A stretch of DNA of 64,000 nt from an uncultured Exiguobacterium sp. Lineage in GTDB: Bacteria > Bacillota > Bacilli > Exiguobacteriales > Exiguobacteriaceae. Below the pieces are notes generated by a model that was not told the origin of the DNA, made no database searches, and was given only the letters and a program-made list of their open reading frames with translations. Location of the stretch: contig CAJYMC010000001.1 in the NCBI GenBank assembly GCA_913775715.1, positions 62,001 to 126,000 of the forward strand, written 5' to 3'. Shown here piece by piece: positions 43,291 to 53,066 of this stretch; positions within the stretch are counted from its first letter, which is position 1, and each line of letters begins with the position of its first letter. Position numbers and translations under genes: made by a program.

Positions 43291-44676
43291 TTATTGAATT
43301 TTAGAGCGGCTACGTCCATAACCAAAGTAAACAAGTAGTCCGATTGCTGTCCAAACGAAGAAGGCAATCCATGTGAATTTCTGTAAGTTGACCATCAACA
43401 TGATACAAGCGAGGACTGACAGAATCGGTAATACTGGAACAAACGGTACTTTAAAGGCACGCTTCAAATCAGGACGCGTCCGGCGTAGGATGATGACTGC
43501 GATTGAGATAAGCGCGAATGCTGCCAATGTTCCGATGTTGATCAATTCAGCGAGTGTACCGAGTGGAACGAATCCAGCGATCAAACCAGCTGTTGTTCCG
43601 AGAATCCATGTCGCTTTGACCGGTGTGTGTGATTTTTCATTAACATCCGAGAAGACTTTCGGTAAAAGTCCATCACGGCTCATTGCGAACAAGAGACGGA
43701 CAAGACCAAATGTCATGACGAGGATGACCGTCGTCATACCGACGATGGCACCTAAGTCGACGAATCCAGCGACCCAGTCTTGACCTGCCACTTTCAACGC
43801 AAGTGATACAGGGCTATCCACACCTTCGAACTGTTTGAATGGAACGATTCCGACCATGATAGCAGAAACGACGACGTACAGGACAGTAACAATCGCAAGC
43901 GATCCTAAGATTCCGATTGGTAAGTTACGTCCCGGGTTTTTGACTTCTTCTGCCGCCGATGTAACGGCATCGAATCCAAGGTACGCAAAGAAGGCAATCG
44001 CCGACGCTTGTAAAATACCACTCATACCAAACGGAGCGAATGGTTTATAGTTGCCTGGTTCGACATACCAAATCCCGACGACGATGAAAAGAACAACGAC
44101 GGCAACTTTAACGAGTACCATGACATTGTTGACGCGTTTTGTTTCTTTGATACCAAGCGAAAGTAAGAACGTGATGATCATTAAAATCAAGAACGCTGGT
44201 AAGTTAAAGAACGTCTCACTTCCCGGTACAGCACCAGGAGCAGCTGTTAAAGCCGTCGGCAAATGAACACCGAAGCCTGCTAACAGCGACTGGAAGTATC
44301 CTGACCATCCGGTAGCAACGGCACTTGAAGCGAGGCCATATTCTAAAATCAAACACCAGCCGATGATCCAGGCGACGAGTTCCCCGATCGTTGCGTACGT
44401 ATACGTATATACACTTCCTGAGACGGGAATCATCGACGAGAATTCAGCATAACAAAGGGCTGCGAGCGCACAGACGATAGCGGAAATAATAAATGAGATC
44501 GGTAAAGCTGGTCCTGCGTAAAGAGCCCCTGTTCCTGTCAGAACAAAAATTCCGGTCCCGATAATAGCACCGATTCCGAGTAAAATAAGGTCAAACCCTG
44601 ATAAATGACGTGCCAGCTTGGAATGTTGTTTCATGTCCATCATGACGCTGACATCTTTCTTACGAAGCAAACTCAT
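43291..44676 (-). CDS. APC-family amino-acid permease (YfnA/CAT-like)
   Basis: The 461-residue protein has about twelve membrane segments. The N-terminal substrate-binding helix reads GIGAIIGTGIFVLTGTGA, and the following blocks (ALAALCYAEFSSMIPVSGSVYTY, AFFAYLGFDAVTSAAEEVKNPGRNLP) are typical of cationic or broad amino-acid transporters of the APC superfamily. The exact substrate cannot be told. GGAGG seven bases before ATG 44676 supports the start. It is a single-gene unit. Confidence 0.92.
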   Translation of the reverse strand: MSLLRKKDVSVMMDMKQHSKLARHLSGFDLILLGIGAIIGTGIFVLTGTGALYAGPALPISFIISAIVCALAALCYAEFSSMIPVSGSVYTYTYATIGELVAWIIGWCLILEYGLASSAVATGWSGYFQSLLAGFGVHLPTALTAAPGAVPGSETFFNLPAFLILMIITFLLSLGIKETKRVNNVMVLVKVAVVVLFIVVGIWYVEPGNYKPFAPFGMSGILQASAIAFFAYLGFDAVTSAAEEVKNPGRNLPIGILGSLAIVTVLYVVVSAIMVGIVPFKQFEGVDSPVSLALKVAGQDWVAGFVDLGAIVGMTTVILVMTFGLVRLLFAMSRDGLLPKVFSDVNEKSHTPVKATWILGTTAGLIAGFVPLGTLAELINIGTLAAFALISIAVIILRRTRPDLKRAFKVPFVPVLPILSVLACIMLMVNLQKFTWIAFFVWTAIGLLVYFGYGRSRSKIQ

Positions 44677-44851
44677 GTTTCATCCTCCGAACTTTTCTCT
44701 TTTTCTGAATATTCAAATCATTGAGGTAATTGACTTTCTAATCATAACAAACGATGTCAGGTTCGATAAGTCTTTTTTTCTGTATTTTTTCACAAACTGG
44801 TCAAACCACTTTTGTTTAAATACGACAACGCTTTGATGCATCAACGCAAAA

Positions 44852-44885
44852 ACACCCTTTCCTCTATATTGAGAGAAAAGGGTGT
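44852..44885 (-). terminator. Terminator of the TM-helix-repeat protein gene
   Basis: ACACCCTTT / AAAGGGTGT arms with AT-rich inner pairs end in TTTTTGCG on the minus strand. Confidence 0.75.
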
Positions 44886-44892
44886 GCTCGTA

Positions 44893-46689
44893 TTACGGAC
44901 GATCGTTTGGATGATCAAGGTTAGGACCTTTATGATCATTCGGGTCGATCGGGTAATCATCTTGTTGTGCTAAATCATTTTCTGGCAATGCACCTTTTGG
45001 TGTACCATGTGTTGTCTCATCCGTTGAAGAAGAACGCGCTGAACGTGGTGCACGATCTGGTGTGACATCATCCGCTGCTTGTGAAGCTGCACCTTTTGCT
45101 GCATCTTTTAAGCTCGGTGCTGATGAAGTCGATGCTGACTTACTTGGAAGGTTCGATGTGTCAACTTCCGTATTCTCCGCTTTCTTTTGGAGACGATCGA
45201 GGTAACGCGATGCATTATCACGTCCACCAAGACCAAACGCAAGACCGAATGCAAGTGCAAGTGCCCCAAGGATCAAGATGAAGGCTGAGTTGACGATCGT
45301 ATCAGCAACACCTAGCTGATCAAGTGCCATGAAGACAGCAAGTGCAAGAATCGCATACTTCGCAACGCTTGAAAGGACTTTTAGTTCAGAGTTGCCGAAC
45401 AAGCTGTCCATCGTACGTTTGACGAGGTTGCTGACGATGATCCCGATTGCGAGAATGATGATCGCTGTCAAGACGCTCGGTAAGAACGCAAGGACGGCAC
45501 GACCGAGGTCGACCATAAAGTCAAGACCAATCAAGTTGAAGGCTTCGACGACGAAGAGAACAACGATGACGATCTCAACGAGTGCACCAACGATGGAAGC
45601 TGGTGATGTAGAAGCTTGGTTTGCATCCCACGTACCGATTTTCAAGTGACGTGTCAGGTTGTTGAAGCCAAGACGTGATAAGAGATCCGTAACGAATTTC
45701 TTGATGAAACGTCCGACATAAAGACCGACAAGAATCAGAACGACACCGACGATGATGTTTGGAATCATACCGAGGACATCGTTCAACATGTTGATCGCTG
45801 GTCCTGTGATTCCTTTAATGTTCAATTGATCAAGAGCTGAAATCGTGATTGGAATCAGAATCAAGATAAAGACTACTGTTCCGAGAATCGACGAAAGTGA
45901 TTTCGCATCTTTTTGATCCGTTGACCCAAGGTTGAAGCGAGCTGCAAATTTATCCGTTCCAACGGCATGAAGGAAATTCGTCACGATATCGCGGACGATT
46001 TTCGCTACGAGGAAACCAACGAAGAAGATGGCTGCCGCAGCAATCAAGCGTGGAATGAATCCAAGGAATGACGATAACAATTGGCTGAACGGTTGTGAGA
46101 CACTCTCAATGTTCAACGCACCGAGTACACCCGGGAGGAACAGTAGCAAGACGAGGTAGAAGACGATCTCCCCTGCGATTTTCGGATAAGCTGAAAGATC
46201 CGTCTGACCTTGAAGCATCTTGTTCGAACGTACTTTATCGTTCGCCATCAGCTTCGTTCCTGCTTTGACGATGATCATGCGAAGAACGACCGCAATGACG
46301 TATGCCAAGAGAAGGATAAGGGCTGCTTTCAAGATGTTCGGGATTGCCGCGAGTAATGTACTCATCGTATCCGCAAGTGGTCCAGCAATGATGTTCAGAT
46401 CAAGGATGTTGAAGACCAAGATCAGAACGAACACCATGAGAACCCAAAAGACGACGGTTCCAATGATTTTTTCAGGTGTCCACTTTTTCTTCTTTGGTGG
46501 CGTACCTTCTTTTTGAGGTGACAACTTGTTGACAACCCCAGACTTCTCTAACGCTTTTTGAATCCCGTTCGCGATCAGCTTAGCAATGAGCCATCCAATC
46601 AAGAAAATGATGATCGCTCCAAGCAAGTTGCCTAGTGATCCGAGAATGCCGTTCAAATTCAACGACGTTCCATTCCAAATGTTATTCAT
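44893..46689 (-). CDS. Multi-repeat TM-helix protein related to mechanosensitive channels
   Basis: The 598-residue protein has several repeats of the pattern IxxPAINMLNxxLGMIPNIIVGVVLILVGLYVG, GFIPRLIAAAAIFFVGFLVAKIVRDI and AFLPSVLTAIIILAIGIIVSNL, the conserved TM helix of MscS-related proteins such as CmpX. The membrane part ends near residue 500, and the tail is charged and low-complexity (ENTEVDTSNLPSKSAS). It has no clear MscS beta domain. Membrane-tension or osmotic stress function is plausible. AAGGAG before ATG 46689 sets the start; a SigB-like promoter lies upstream. Confidence 0.85.
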   Translation of the reverse strand: MNNIWNGTSLNLNGILGSLGNLLGAIIIFLIGWLIAKLIANGIQKALEKSGVVNKLSPQKEGTPPKKKKWTPEKIIGTVVFWVLMVFVLILVFNILDLNIIAGPLADTMSTLLAAIPNILKAALILLLAYVIAVVLRMIIVKAGTKLMANDKVRSNKMLQGQTDLSAYPKIAGEIVFYLVLLLFLPGVLGALNIESVSQPFSQLLSSFLGFIPRLIAAAAIFFVGFLVAKIVRDIVTNFLHAVGTDKFAARFNLGSTDQKDAKSLSSILGTVVFILILIPITISALDQLNIKGITGPAINMLNDVLGMIPNIIVGVVLILVGLYVGRFIKKFVTDLLSRLGFNNLTRHLKIGTWDANQASTSPASIVGALVEIVIVVLFVVEAFNLIGLDFMVDLGRAVLAFLPSVLTAIIILAIGIIVSNLVKRTMDSLFGNSELKVLSSVAKYAILALAVFMALDQLGVADTIVNSAFILILGALALAFGLAFGLGGRDNASRYLDRLQKKAENTEVDTSNLPSKSASTSSAPSLKDAAKGAASQAADDVTPDRAPRSARSSSTDETTHGTPKGALPENDLAQQDDYPIDPNDHKGPNLDHPNDRP

Positions 46690-46742
46690 CCTGCCACACT
46701 CCTTCACCTAAATAAAATTATATATTTCTGACACTTCTTTAA

Positions 46743-46769
46743 TTTCCCCAGCTAAAGGATTTATTAAAC
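46743..46769 (-). promoter_or_regulatory. SigB-type general-stress promoter
   Basis: Minus-strand GTTTAA (46764-46769) and GGGAAA (46743-46748) separated by 15 bases match the SigB consensus, about 54 bases before the ATG. Confidence 0.6.
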
Positions 46770-46861
46770 CCTTGTCCGTACCAGAATGTGGCGTTTCTTG
46801 TTTTCAATACAAGAAATGGGATGATTACTATATGTGAGGATACACCGTTGCAGTCAACACA

Positions 46862-46897
46862 AAAAGGCAGCATCGTCAAAATGACGACACTGCCTTA
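46862..46897 (-). terminator. Terminator of the MarR/ABC exporter operon
   Basis: AAGGCAG-N3-CGTCA pairs with TGACG-N3-CTGCCTT and ends in a T run on the minus strand. Confidence 0.75.
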
Positions 46898-46899
46898 TA

Positions 46900-48756
46900 T
46901 CAAACGACTTCTTTTTCAGAGAATTGACTGTTGTACAGATCCGCATAAAAACCATTTGCTTCGAGCAACTCTTCATGTGTGCCCTGTTCGATGACACTTC
47001 CTTGATTCATGACGAGAATCAAATCGGCATCCTTGATCGTCGAGAGACGATGGGCAATGACGAAACTTGTCCGTCCCTCCATCAAGCGACGCATCGCTTG
47101 CTGGATGAAGACCTCTGTCCGTGTATCCACACTAGAGGTCGCTTCATCGAGAATCATGATCGGAGGATCGGCAAGAACGGCCCGAGCAATCGTCAACAAC
47201 TGTTTCTGACCTTGCGAGATGTTCGAAGCTTCCTCGTTCAAGACGGTATCATACCCGTCCGGCAACGTTCGAATGAAGTGATCAGCGTGCGCCGTTTTGG
47301 CTGCCGCTATGATTTCCTCCTCGGTCGCCCCACTTTTACCGTAAGCAAGATTATCTCGGATCGTACCGCTGAAAAGCCACGTATCTTGTAAGACCATCCC
47401 GAACGTCGTCCGTAAGTCTTCGCGTGACATCTCGCGGGTATCGATGCCGTCAATTCGGATCGTCCCCCCGTTCAACTCATAAAAGCGCATCAATAGATTG
47501 ATCATTGTCGTCTTACCGGCACCCGTCGGTCCAACGATTGCGACCGTTTGTCCCGGTGCGACATCGATGTTCATGTCCTCGATCAAGAGATCGGTTCCAT
47601 AGCCAAAATCAACGTGTTCGAACACGACCGCTCCTTCAGCCTGCGTGAGACGATGTGTCGTCACTTCCTTGATTTCTTCATCTTCGTCCAGTAATTCGAA
47701 GACACGTTCTGCTGCTGCGACCGTCGATTGAACGATGTTCGCGATGTTCGCCGTCTGTGTGATCGGTTGCGTGAACTGGCGTGTATAGGTGATGAACGCT
47801 TGGATATCCCCGATCGAGATCGCCCGTTGCGTGACGAGAATCCCGCCGACGATACTGATCAGGACGTAACTGATATTTCCGATGAACATCATCATCGGCA
47901 TGATGATCCCGGAGATGAACTGTGCTTTACGTCCTGCTTCATACAACTTTTCGTTGACAGAATCAAACTGCTCGACCGCTTTGCGTTCATGTCCGAACGC
48001 CTTGACGACTGAGTGTCCGGTATACATCTCTTCGACGTGTCCGTTCAATTGGCCAAGTGTCCGTTGTTGGTCAGCAAAATACTTTTGAGAACGTTTCAAA
48101 ATCGGTCGGATCGCAAAGATCGAAACCGGCAACGAAACGAGCGAAATCAGTGTTAACAGCGGGCTGATCGTCAACATCATGATCAGAATCCCAACGATTG
48201 TCACGATTGAGGTGATGAACGATGTCACACTTTGTTGTAACGTACTGCCGATCGTATCGATATCGTTCGTCACGCGGCTGAGTGTCTCCCCGTTCGGACG
48301 ACCATCGTAGTATTTCAACGGCAGGCGTTCGAGTTTAAGATTGACGTCTTCGCGTAAATCGTAGACTGTTTTTTGAGCGATACCTGACATCAAATACTGT
48401 TGCAAGTAATTAAACAGACTACTGATGATATACAGTCCAGCGAGCCAGAGCAGGATCTGTCCGATTTTCGTGAAATCGATTGCCGCTCCCGGTACACCTT
48501 GGAACTTCGCATATGTCCCTTCAAACAATTCCGTGATTGCCGTTCCCATGATTTTTGGACCGGCAATCATGAAGACCGTACTGAGGATGGCTGCGAGGAA
48601 AACACCAACGAGTGCCGTTCGACGCGGACGCAGATACCGAAGCAGACGACGGAACGTTGCTTTGAAATCCTTTGGTTTTTCTCCGAGCATCATCATATTT
48701 CCGCCACCGGGACCACCAGGCGGAGGACCGCCGGCAGGTCGTTTTTTCTCACTCAT
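46900..48756 (-). CDS. ABC exporter half-transporter, catalytically complete (YfiC/YheH type)
   Basis: The 618-residue protein has a low-complexity Pro/Gly N terminus, six membrane segments and an ATPase domain with Walker A GPTGAGKTT, signature ISQGQ and Walker B MILDEATSS, including the catalytic Glu. It overlaps the partner gene by four bases and both lie downstream of a MarR gene. This matches heterodimeric multidrug exporters such as BmrCD or YfiBC. The signature is ISQGQ rather than LSGGQ. Confidence 0.92.
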   Translation of the reverse strand: MSEKKRPAGGPPPGGPGGGNMMMLGEKPKDFKATFRRLLRYLRPRRTALVGVFLAAILSTVFMIAGPKIMGTAITELFEGTYAKFQGVPGAAIDFTKIGQILLWLAGLYIISSLFNYLQQYLMSGIAQKTVYDLREDVNLKLERLPLKYYDGRPNGETLSRVTNDIDTIGSTLQQSVTSFITSIVTIVGILIMMLTISPLLTLISLVSLPVSIFAIRPILKRSQKYFADQQRTLGQLNGHVEEMYTGHSVVKAFGHERKAVEQFDSVNEKLYEAGRKAQFISGIIMPMMMFIGNISYVLISIVGGILVTQRAISIGDIQAFITYTRQFTQPITQTANIANIVQSTVAAAERVFELLDEDEEIKEVTTHRLTQAEGAVVFEHVDFGYGTDLLIEDMNIDVAPGQTVAIVGPTGAGKTTMINLLMRFYELNGGTIRIDGIDTREMSREDLRTTFGMVLQDTWLFSGTIRDNLAYGKSGATEEEIIAAAKTAHADHFIRTLPDGYDTVLNEEASNISQGQKQLLTIARAVLADPPIMILDEATSSVDTRTEVFIQQAMRRLMEGRTSFVIAHRLSTIKDADLILVMNQGSVIEQGTHEELLEANGFYADLYNSQFSEKEVV

Positions 48757-50477
48757 GCGATTTCCTCCTCTGATAGTTGTGACTTAACGATTTCCTGATA
48801 GACGGCATTGTCAGCAAACAATTCATCATGCGTTCCGATTCCAGCGACTTTCCCTTCATCCAGGACGATGATTTGATCGGCATCGATGACCGTGCTGACA
48901 CGCTGAGCGACGATCAAGACGGTTGCTTCTCGTGTTTCTTCCCGTAAGGCTTTCCGAAGTGCGGCATCAGTTTTAAAGTCGAGCGCTGAAAAACTGTCAT
49001 CAAAGACATATAAATCTGGTCGACGAACGAGTGCTCGCGCAATCGACAACCGTTGTTTTTGCCCACCAGAGACGTTCGATCCACCTTGTTCGATCCGTGC
49101 TTCGTAACCGTCCGGCATCCGTTCGATGAAATCGGTCGCTTGTGCGATGTGCGCCGCATGCGCGACTTCTTCGTCTGTCGCGTCCTCTTTCCCGAAGCGA
49201 ATATTTTCAGCGATTGTACCCGTGAACAGTAACGCCTTTTGAGGAACGAAGCCGATTTTCGACCGCAGTTCCTCTTGTGGTACCTCTTGACTATTGACGC
49301 CATTGACGCGGATGCTGCCTTCCGTCACGTCATAAAAACGAGGAATCAAATTGACGAGCGTTGATTTACCGGAACCCGTTCCGCCGATCACAGCCGTCAC
49401 TTCACCTGGTCGTGCCGCAAAGCTGATGTCGGATAAGACGGGTGTTTCTGCTCCTGGGTAACGGAACGTGACACGATCAAAGACGAGCGTTCCTTTTTCA
49501 CGATCAGCGGTTTGTGTTCCCTCATCTGTCATCGTCGGAGTCATCTCGAGGACTTCATTGATTCGTTTCGCCGAGACGGCTGCCCGCGGAATCATGACGA
49601 ACATGACCGACGCCATGACGAGCGCGAACATGATTTGCATGACGTACTGGATGAACGCCATCAAATCCCCGATCTGCATGCCGCCATTATCGATCCGGAT
49701 GCCCCCGAACCAAATGACACCGACAACCGTCAAGTTCATGACGAGCATCATCACTGGCATCAAGAACGCCATGATTTTATTGACCTTGATTGAGACTTCT
49801 GTCAAATCCGCGTTCGCTTTTGTCAATCGCACTTGTTCATCACGCTCCCGGTTAAAGGCACGGATGACACGGATCCCGGTCAAGTTCTCCCGCAAGACGA
49901 GGTTCAGACGGTCGAGTCGTTTTTGGACCTTCCCGAACAACGGAACCCCTTTCCACAAAATCAACAGGATTGAAATCACAAGGACCGGCATCGCCGCGAC
50001 GATGACGAGCGAGAGTTTGGCATCTTTTGAGACGGCCATGATCAATCCACCGATGAACATGATCGGTGCACTGACGACCATCCGTAACATCATAATGACG
50101 ACTTGTTGGACTTGTGTGATATCGTTCGTCGTACGTGTAATCAATGACGCCGTTCCGACTTGGTCGAACTCTTGCAGGGAAAATCGTTCAACATGGTTGA
50201 AGACTTGGCGACGGATATCCCGTCCGAGTCCCATCGACGCCTTCGATGAATAATAACTAGCGGCAACGGCGGCTAACGCTCCGATACCGGTAATCCCCAG
50301 CATGACGGCGCCAATTTTCCAGATATAAGCGGTATCGCCAGTGACGACGCCTTTATCGATGATGTCTGCCATCAATGTCGGTAAATAGAGATCAGACATC
50401 GATTGCGCAAAAACCAAGATGAGCACGGCAAAGACTGCCCATTTATAGACCGTCAACCGCTTGAGTAACTTAATCAT
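48753..50477 (-). CDS. ABC exporter half-transporter with degenerate catalytic site (YfiB type)
   Basis: The 574-residue half-transporter has six membrane segments and an ATPase domain with Walker A GGTGSGKST, signature VSGGQ, and Walker B YVFDDSFSALD. The catalytic Glu after Walker B is Asp here, which marks the degenerate site of heterodimeric exporters. Together with the next gene it should form one active and one weak ATP site. Its ATG overlaps the end of the MarR gene by eight bases. Confidence 0.92.
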   Translation of the reverse strand: MIKLLKRLTVYKWAVFAVLILVFAQSMSDLYLPTLMADIIDKGVVTGDTAYIWKIGAVMLGITGIGALAAVAASYYSSKASMGLGRDIRRQVFNHVERFSLQEFDQVGTASLITRTTNDITQVQQVVIMMLRMVVSAPIMFIGGLIMAVSKDAKLSLVIVAAMPVLVISILLILWKGVPLFGKVQKRLDRLNLVLRENLTGIRVIRAFNRERDEQVRLTKANADLTEVSIKVNKIMAFLMPVMMLVMNLTVVGVIWFGGIRIDNGGMQIGDLMAFIQYVMQIMFALVMASVMFVMIPRAAVSAKRINEVLEMTPTMTDEGTQTADREKGTLVFDRVTFRYPGAETPVLSDISFAARPGEVTAVIGGTGSGKSTLVNLIPRFYDVTEGSIRVNGVNSQEVPQEELRSKIGFVPQKALLFTGTIAENIRFGKEDATDEEVAHAAHIAQATDFIERMPDGYEARIEQGGSNVSGGQKQRLSIARALVRRPDLYVFDDSFSALDFKTDAALRKALREETREATVLIVAQRVSTVIDADQIIVLDEGKVAGIGTHDELFADNAVYQEIVKSQLSEEEIA

Positions 50478-50955
50478 CCGAACATCCTCCTTTCAGATCT
50501 GGACGTAAAATCTGATCGATTCCTTCAGCGATCACTGCGTGTGTTTCAAGCATTTGTTCGAATGCATTTGGGTCAATTGTCGCAAGCACTTGCTCCAGTT
50601 GACGTTGCATGCCTTTCTCTTGTTCCTTGATGTCGGTGACGAATTGCTGACCTTGATCACTGAGCTTTAAGACGACTTCCCGTCGATTGTCGGGGTTCGT
50701 CTCGCGAATGACCCAGCCCGATTGGACGAGCCCTTCAATCGACTGACTGAGCGTGCTTTTCGGTAAATGCGTATGCGCAGCGAGCTCTTTTTGCGAGATC
50801 GGTCCACGCGGTGCGATCGTCATCAAGCTATGAAATTGCGGTAAACTGAGTCCGTTTTCTTGTGCCGTCTGGTGTGCTGCCCGGACGAGGTGCCGTTGCA
50901 CATTCCAAAACGACTGCATCATCGCTGTCGAACGGGTCGTTTCCGTTTGATCCAT
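50470..50955 (-). CDS. MarR-family regulator of the ABC exporter operon
   Basis: The 161-residue winged-helix regulator (LPQFHSLMTIAPRGPISQKELAAHTHLPKSTLSQSIEGLVQSGWV; wing RRETN-like NPDNRREVVLKLSDQG) begins the operon and overlaps the first exporter gene. A drug-responsive repressor is the usual role. AAGGAGG precedes the ATG. The upstream 50956-51030 region carries AT-rich inverted pieces (AAATCGTTCC, GGAACAATT) that may be its operator. Confidence 0.92.
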   Translation of the reverse strand: MDQTETTRSTAMMQSFWNVQRHLVRAAHQTAQENGLSLPQFHSLMTIAPRGPISQKELAAHTHLPKSTLSQSIEGLVQSGWVIRETNPDNRREVVLKLSDQGQQFVTDIKEQEKGMQRQLEQVLATIDPNAFEQMLETHAVIAEGIDQILRPDLKGGCSDD

Positions 50956-51111
50956 CTTATTTCGCCTCCTTGTTCCATTTCAAATCGTTCCAAAAGGAAC
51001 AATTACTTATATGAATTAAATTACGCCGATTATTTTCAATTGTCAACGAAAAGACAATGTGAAAACTCACATAGTTTTGCTATGCTCAAGGAAGACAAGG
51101 AGTGAGCATAG

Positions 51112-51453
51112 ATGAGACATGAAATGGGGTTATTCGAAGAACCGTTTCGTTCGATTGAACAAGGACGAAAAACCGTCGAGATTCGACTCAATGATCCAAA
51201 ACGACAACAGGTACACGTCGGTGATCAGATTCAGTTCACCCATACGGAAACGAGCGAAATACTACTCGTCCACGTGACAAAACGGCAAGTCTTTCCTGAT
51301 TTCCGAGCGCTTTATGAACAGACACCAAACGAAGATATCGACTGTATCGGTTGGTCACTCGACGACTTCGTGACATCCACTTATACGATCTATTCACCGG
51401 AAGCCGAGCAACAGTACGGGGCACTCGCTCTGACGATCGCATTAGAACCATAA
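51112..51453 (+). CDS. ASCH-domain protein
   Basis: The 113-residue protein follows the ASCH pattern: EPFRSIEQGRKTVEIRLNDPKRQQVHVGDQIQFTH, with the conserved basic KTVEIRL, then a beta segment and a short helical insert. ASCH domains resemble PUA and may bind RNA or nucleotides; the role here is unknown. AAGGAGTGAGC before ATG 51112 supports the start. A strong terminator separates it from the convergent CDF gene. Confidence 0.85.
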   Translation: MRHEMGLFEEPFRSIEQGRKTVEIRLNDPKRQQVHVGDQIQFTHTETSEILLVHVTKRQVFPDFRALYEQTPNEDIDCIGWSLDDFVTSTYTIYSPEAEQQYGALALTIALEP

Positions 51454-51495
51454 AAAAACGTCTTTTCTACAGTCAGCGTAGAAAAGACGTTTTTG
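51454..51495. terminator. Bidirectional terminator between ASCH and CDF genes
   Basis: Seventeen-base perfect arms (AAAAACGTCTTTTCTAC and its complement) with a seven-base loop. Confidence 0.9.
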
Positions 51496-51498
51496 AAT

Positions 51499-52368
51499 TC
51501 ATTCGGGTTCGACGTGAACATGAATATCATAGACACCGTATTCTTCCGTCAGCGTATCCTCAACACGTGTCGCAATATCGTGCGCCTGATGGATATTCAA
51601 GGTCGAGTTGACGAGGATGACGACATCGACGACTTCATTGTTGCCGTAGTTGCGCCCTTTAATTGATTTGATGCCTTTGACACCTTCGAGATCGAAGATG
51701 ACATCTTCATACATCTTCAGCTTCTTTTCATCAAAGCCATCCGTCAGTTCGTGTGACGCTTCCGTAAAAATGTCCCACGCTGTCTTACAGATCAAGAAGC
51801 CGACGATGATCGCTGTCACAATATCAAGCCATGGCATGCCGAACTGTGATCCGACGATCCCGATCGTCGTCCCGACACTGACCCACGCATCAGAGAGATT
51901 ATCTTTCGCTGCTGCCATGACGGACTTGCTTTCAATCTCTTCGGATAACTTCTTATTGTAGCGGTAAACGAAGTACATCACGAGAGCTGAACCAATTCCG
52001 ACGTATGCGGCGAGGATATCCGGTGATTCCTGTTTGCCTTCGAACAACGTCGAAATTGTATCGATTAAAACTTGAAGACCAACTGCCATCATGATGAAGG
52101 AAGCTACGAGCGAAGCAATCGTCTCACTTTTCCAGTGTCCGTACTTGTGATCGTCATCTGCCGGACGTTGCGAAATCCGTAAACCGATCAAAACGGCAAT
52201 CGACGCGATGATATCGGTCGCGTTGTTTAAACCATCCGCCCGGAGTGCCGCAGAGTCTGCTGTATAACCAATGATTAATTTTAAAGATGATAACAAGATA
52301 TAGGCTGCGATACTGATCATTGCACCGCGTTCGCCGCGTTTTAGATTATCGTATTTTTGTTGTTCCAT
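51499..52368 (-). CDS. Cation diffusion facilitator (CDF) metal exporter
   Basis: The 289-residue protein has about six membrane segments. Metal-site sequences are SAALRADGLNNATDII in helix 2 and SDAWVSVGTTIG in helix 5, followed by a cytoplasmic domain with the VHVEPE end. It likely exports Zn, Mn or Fe. The helix 2 motif starts D-x3-N rather than H-x3-D, pointing to Mn/Fe-type rather than Zn-type CDFs. GGGGG eight bases before ATG 52368 chooses the start over 52401. Confidence 0.88.
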   Translation of the reverse strand: MEQQKYDNLKRGERGAMISIAAYILLSSLKLIIGYTADSAALRADGLNNATDIIASIAVLIGLRISQRPADDDHKYGHWKSETIASLVASFIMMAVGLQVLIDTISTLFEGKQESPDILAAYVGIGSALVMYFVYRYNKKLSEEIESKSVMAAAKDNLSDAWVSVGTTIGIVGSQFGMPWLDIVTAIIVGFLICKTAWDIFTEASHELTDGFDEKKLKMYEDVIFDLEGVKGIKSIKGRNYGNNEVVDVVILVNSTLNIHQAHDIATRVEDTLTEEYGVYDIHVHVEPE

Positions 52369-52667
52369 TCTCGTCGCCCCCACTTTCTCTGCGATTAGCA
52401 AACCTCATCGTACCAGTCGGAAATCGAGTGGGTCTAGAGAAATCATTTTGTTTCGAACTAGGTAATTAACAAATACACAACAATGTTTCCCTATACCAAA
52501 CTGAATTCGATTGGTTCATGTGGCTCTTTTCAAGAAAATCAGTAGCATTTTCTTAAAGAGCAACCAACTTTTTTGACTTGTCAGACTCTTTGACGAACAT
52601 AATTCGTGCAAGTTCTGAAGGGAATCGGTAGACTAAAGGTACAACACCAAGAGGAGGAGTTCTCACA
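52369..52667. other. Intergenic region without a recognisable gene
   Basis: This 299-base stretch between two divergent genes holds the promoters of the CDF and thioredoxin-like genes. TTGACT at 52572 and TTGACG at 52589 are candidate -35 boxes but no convincing -10 is at the right distance. I see no further gene. Confidence 0.5.
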
Positions 52668-52991
52668 ATGGCAGAATTCATTAAAAGTGAAGAAACATTC
52701 AAGGAATTGATTTCAAGTGATGCACCGGTCATCATCAAGTTCGAAGCAGACTGGTGCCCGGACTGCAAACGGATGGATTACTTCATGCCGGACGTCGAGT
52801 CACAATTCGACCACTTACCAATCCACACAATCGACAAGGATGAGTTCCCTGAAATCGCATCGAACCACGATGTCATGGGGATTCCAAGCTTGCTCGTCTT
52901 CAAAAACAATGAAAAATTGGCGCACTTGCACAGTGCAAATGCCAAAACACCAGAAGAAGTGACAGCATTCTTAAAGCAAAACTTCAACTAA
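52668..52991 (+). CDS. Thioredoxin-like protein (YtpP type)
   Basis: The 107-residue thioredoxin-fold protein has the redox motif WCPDC (Cys about 30 and 33) in FEADWCPDCKRMDYFMPD and the cis-Pro GIPSLLVF. The WCPDC variant and the length match the Bacillales YtpP/thioredoxin-like group, not the canonical WCGPC thioredoxin. It probably reduces a specific partner. The ATG has GAGGAGG upstream, and a terminator follows. Confidence 0.92.
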   Translation: MAEFIKSEETFKELISSDAPVIIKFEADWCPDCKRMDYFMPDVESQFDHLPIHTIDKDEFPEIASNHDVMGIPSLLVFKNNEKLAHLHSANAKTPEEVTAFLKQNFN

Positions 52992-52995
52992 GCAA

Positions 52996-53028
52996 AATAA
53001 CCTGACGCTGCGGCGTCAGGTTATTTTT
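52996..53028 (+). terminator. Terminator of the thioredoxin-like gene
   Basis: Thirteen-base perfect arms AATAACCTGACGC / GCGTCAGGTTATT with a TGCG loop end in TTTTTTAT. Confidence 0.9.
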
Positions 53029-53066
53029 TATGTATCGATTTGATTTGGGTGCTACTTCAATCCGTC

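Noticed and set aside
49468..50253. Long plus-strand open frame of 261 codons
   Set aside because: It lies fully within the ABC exporter gene on the other strand, has a skewed Thr/Arg/Met-rich composition and no ribosome binding site.
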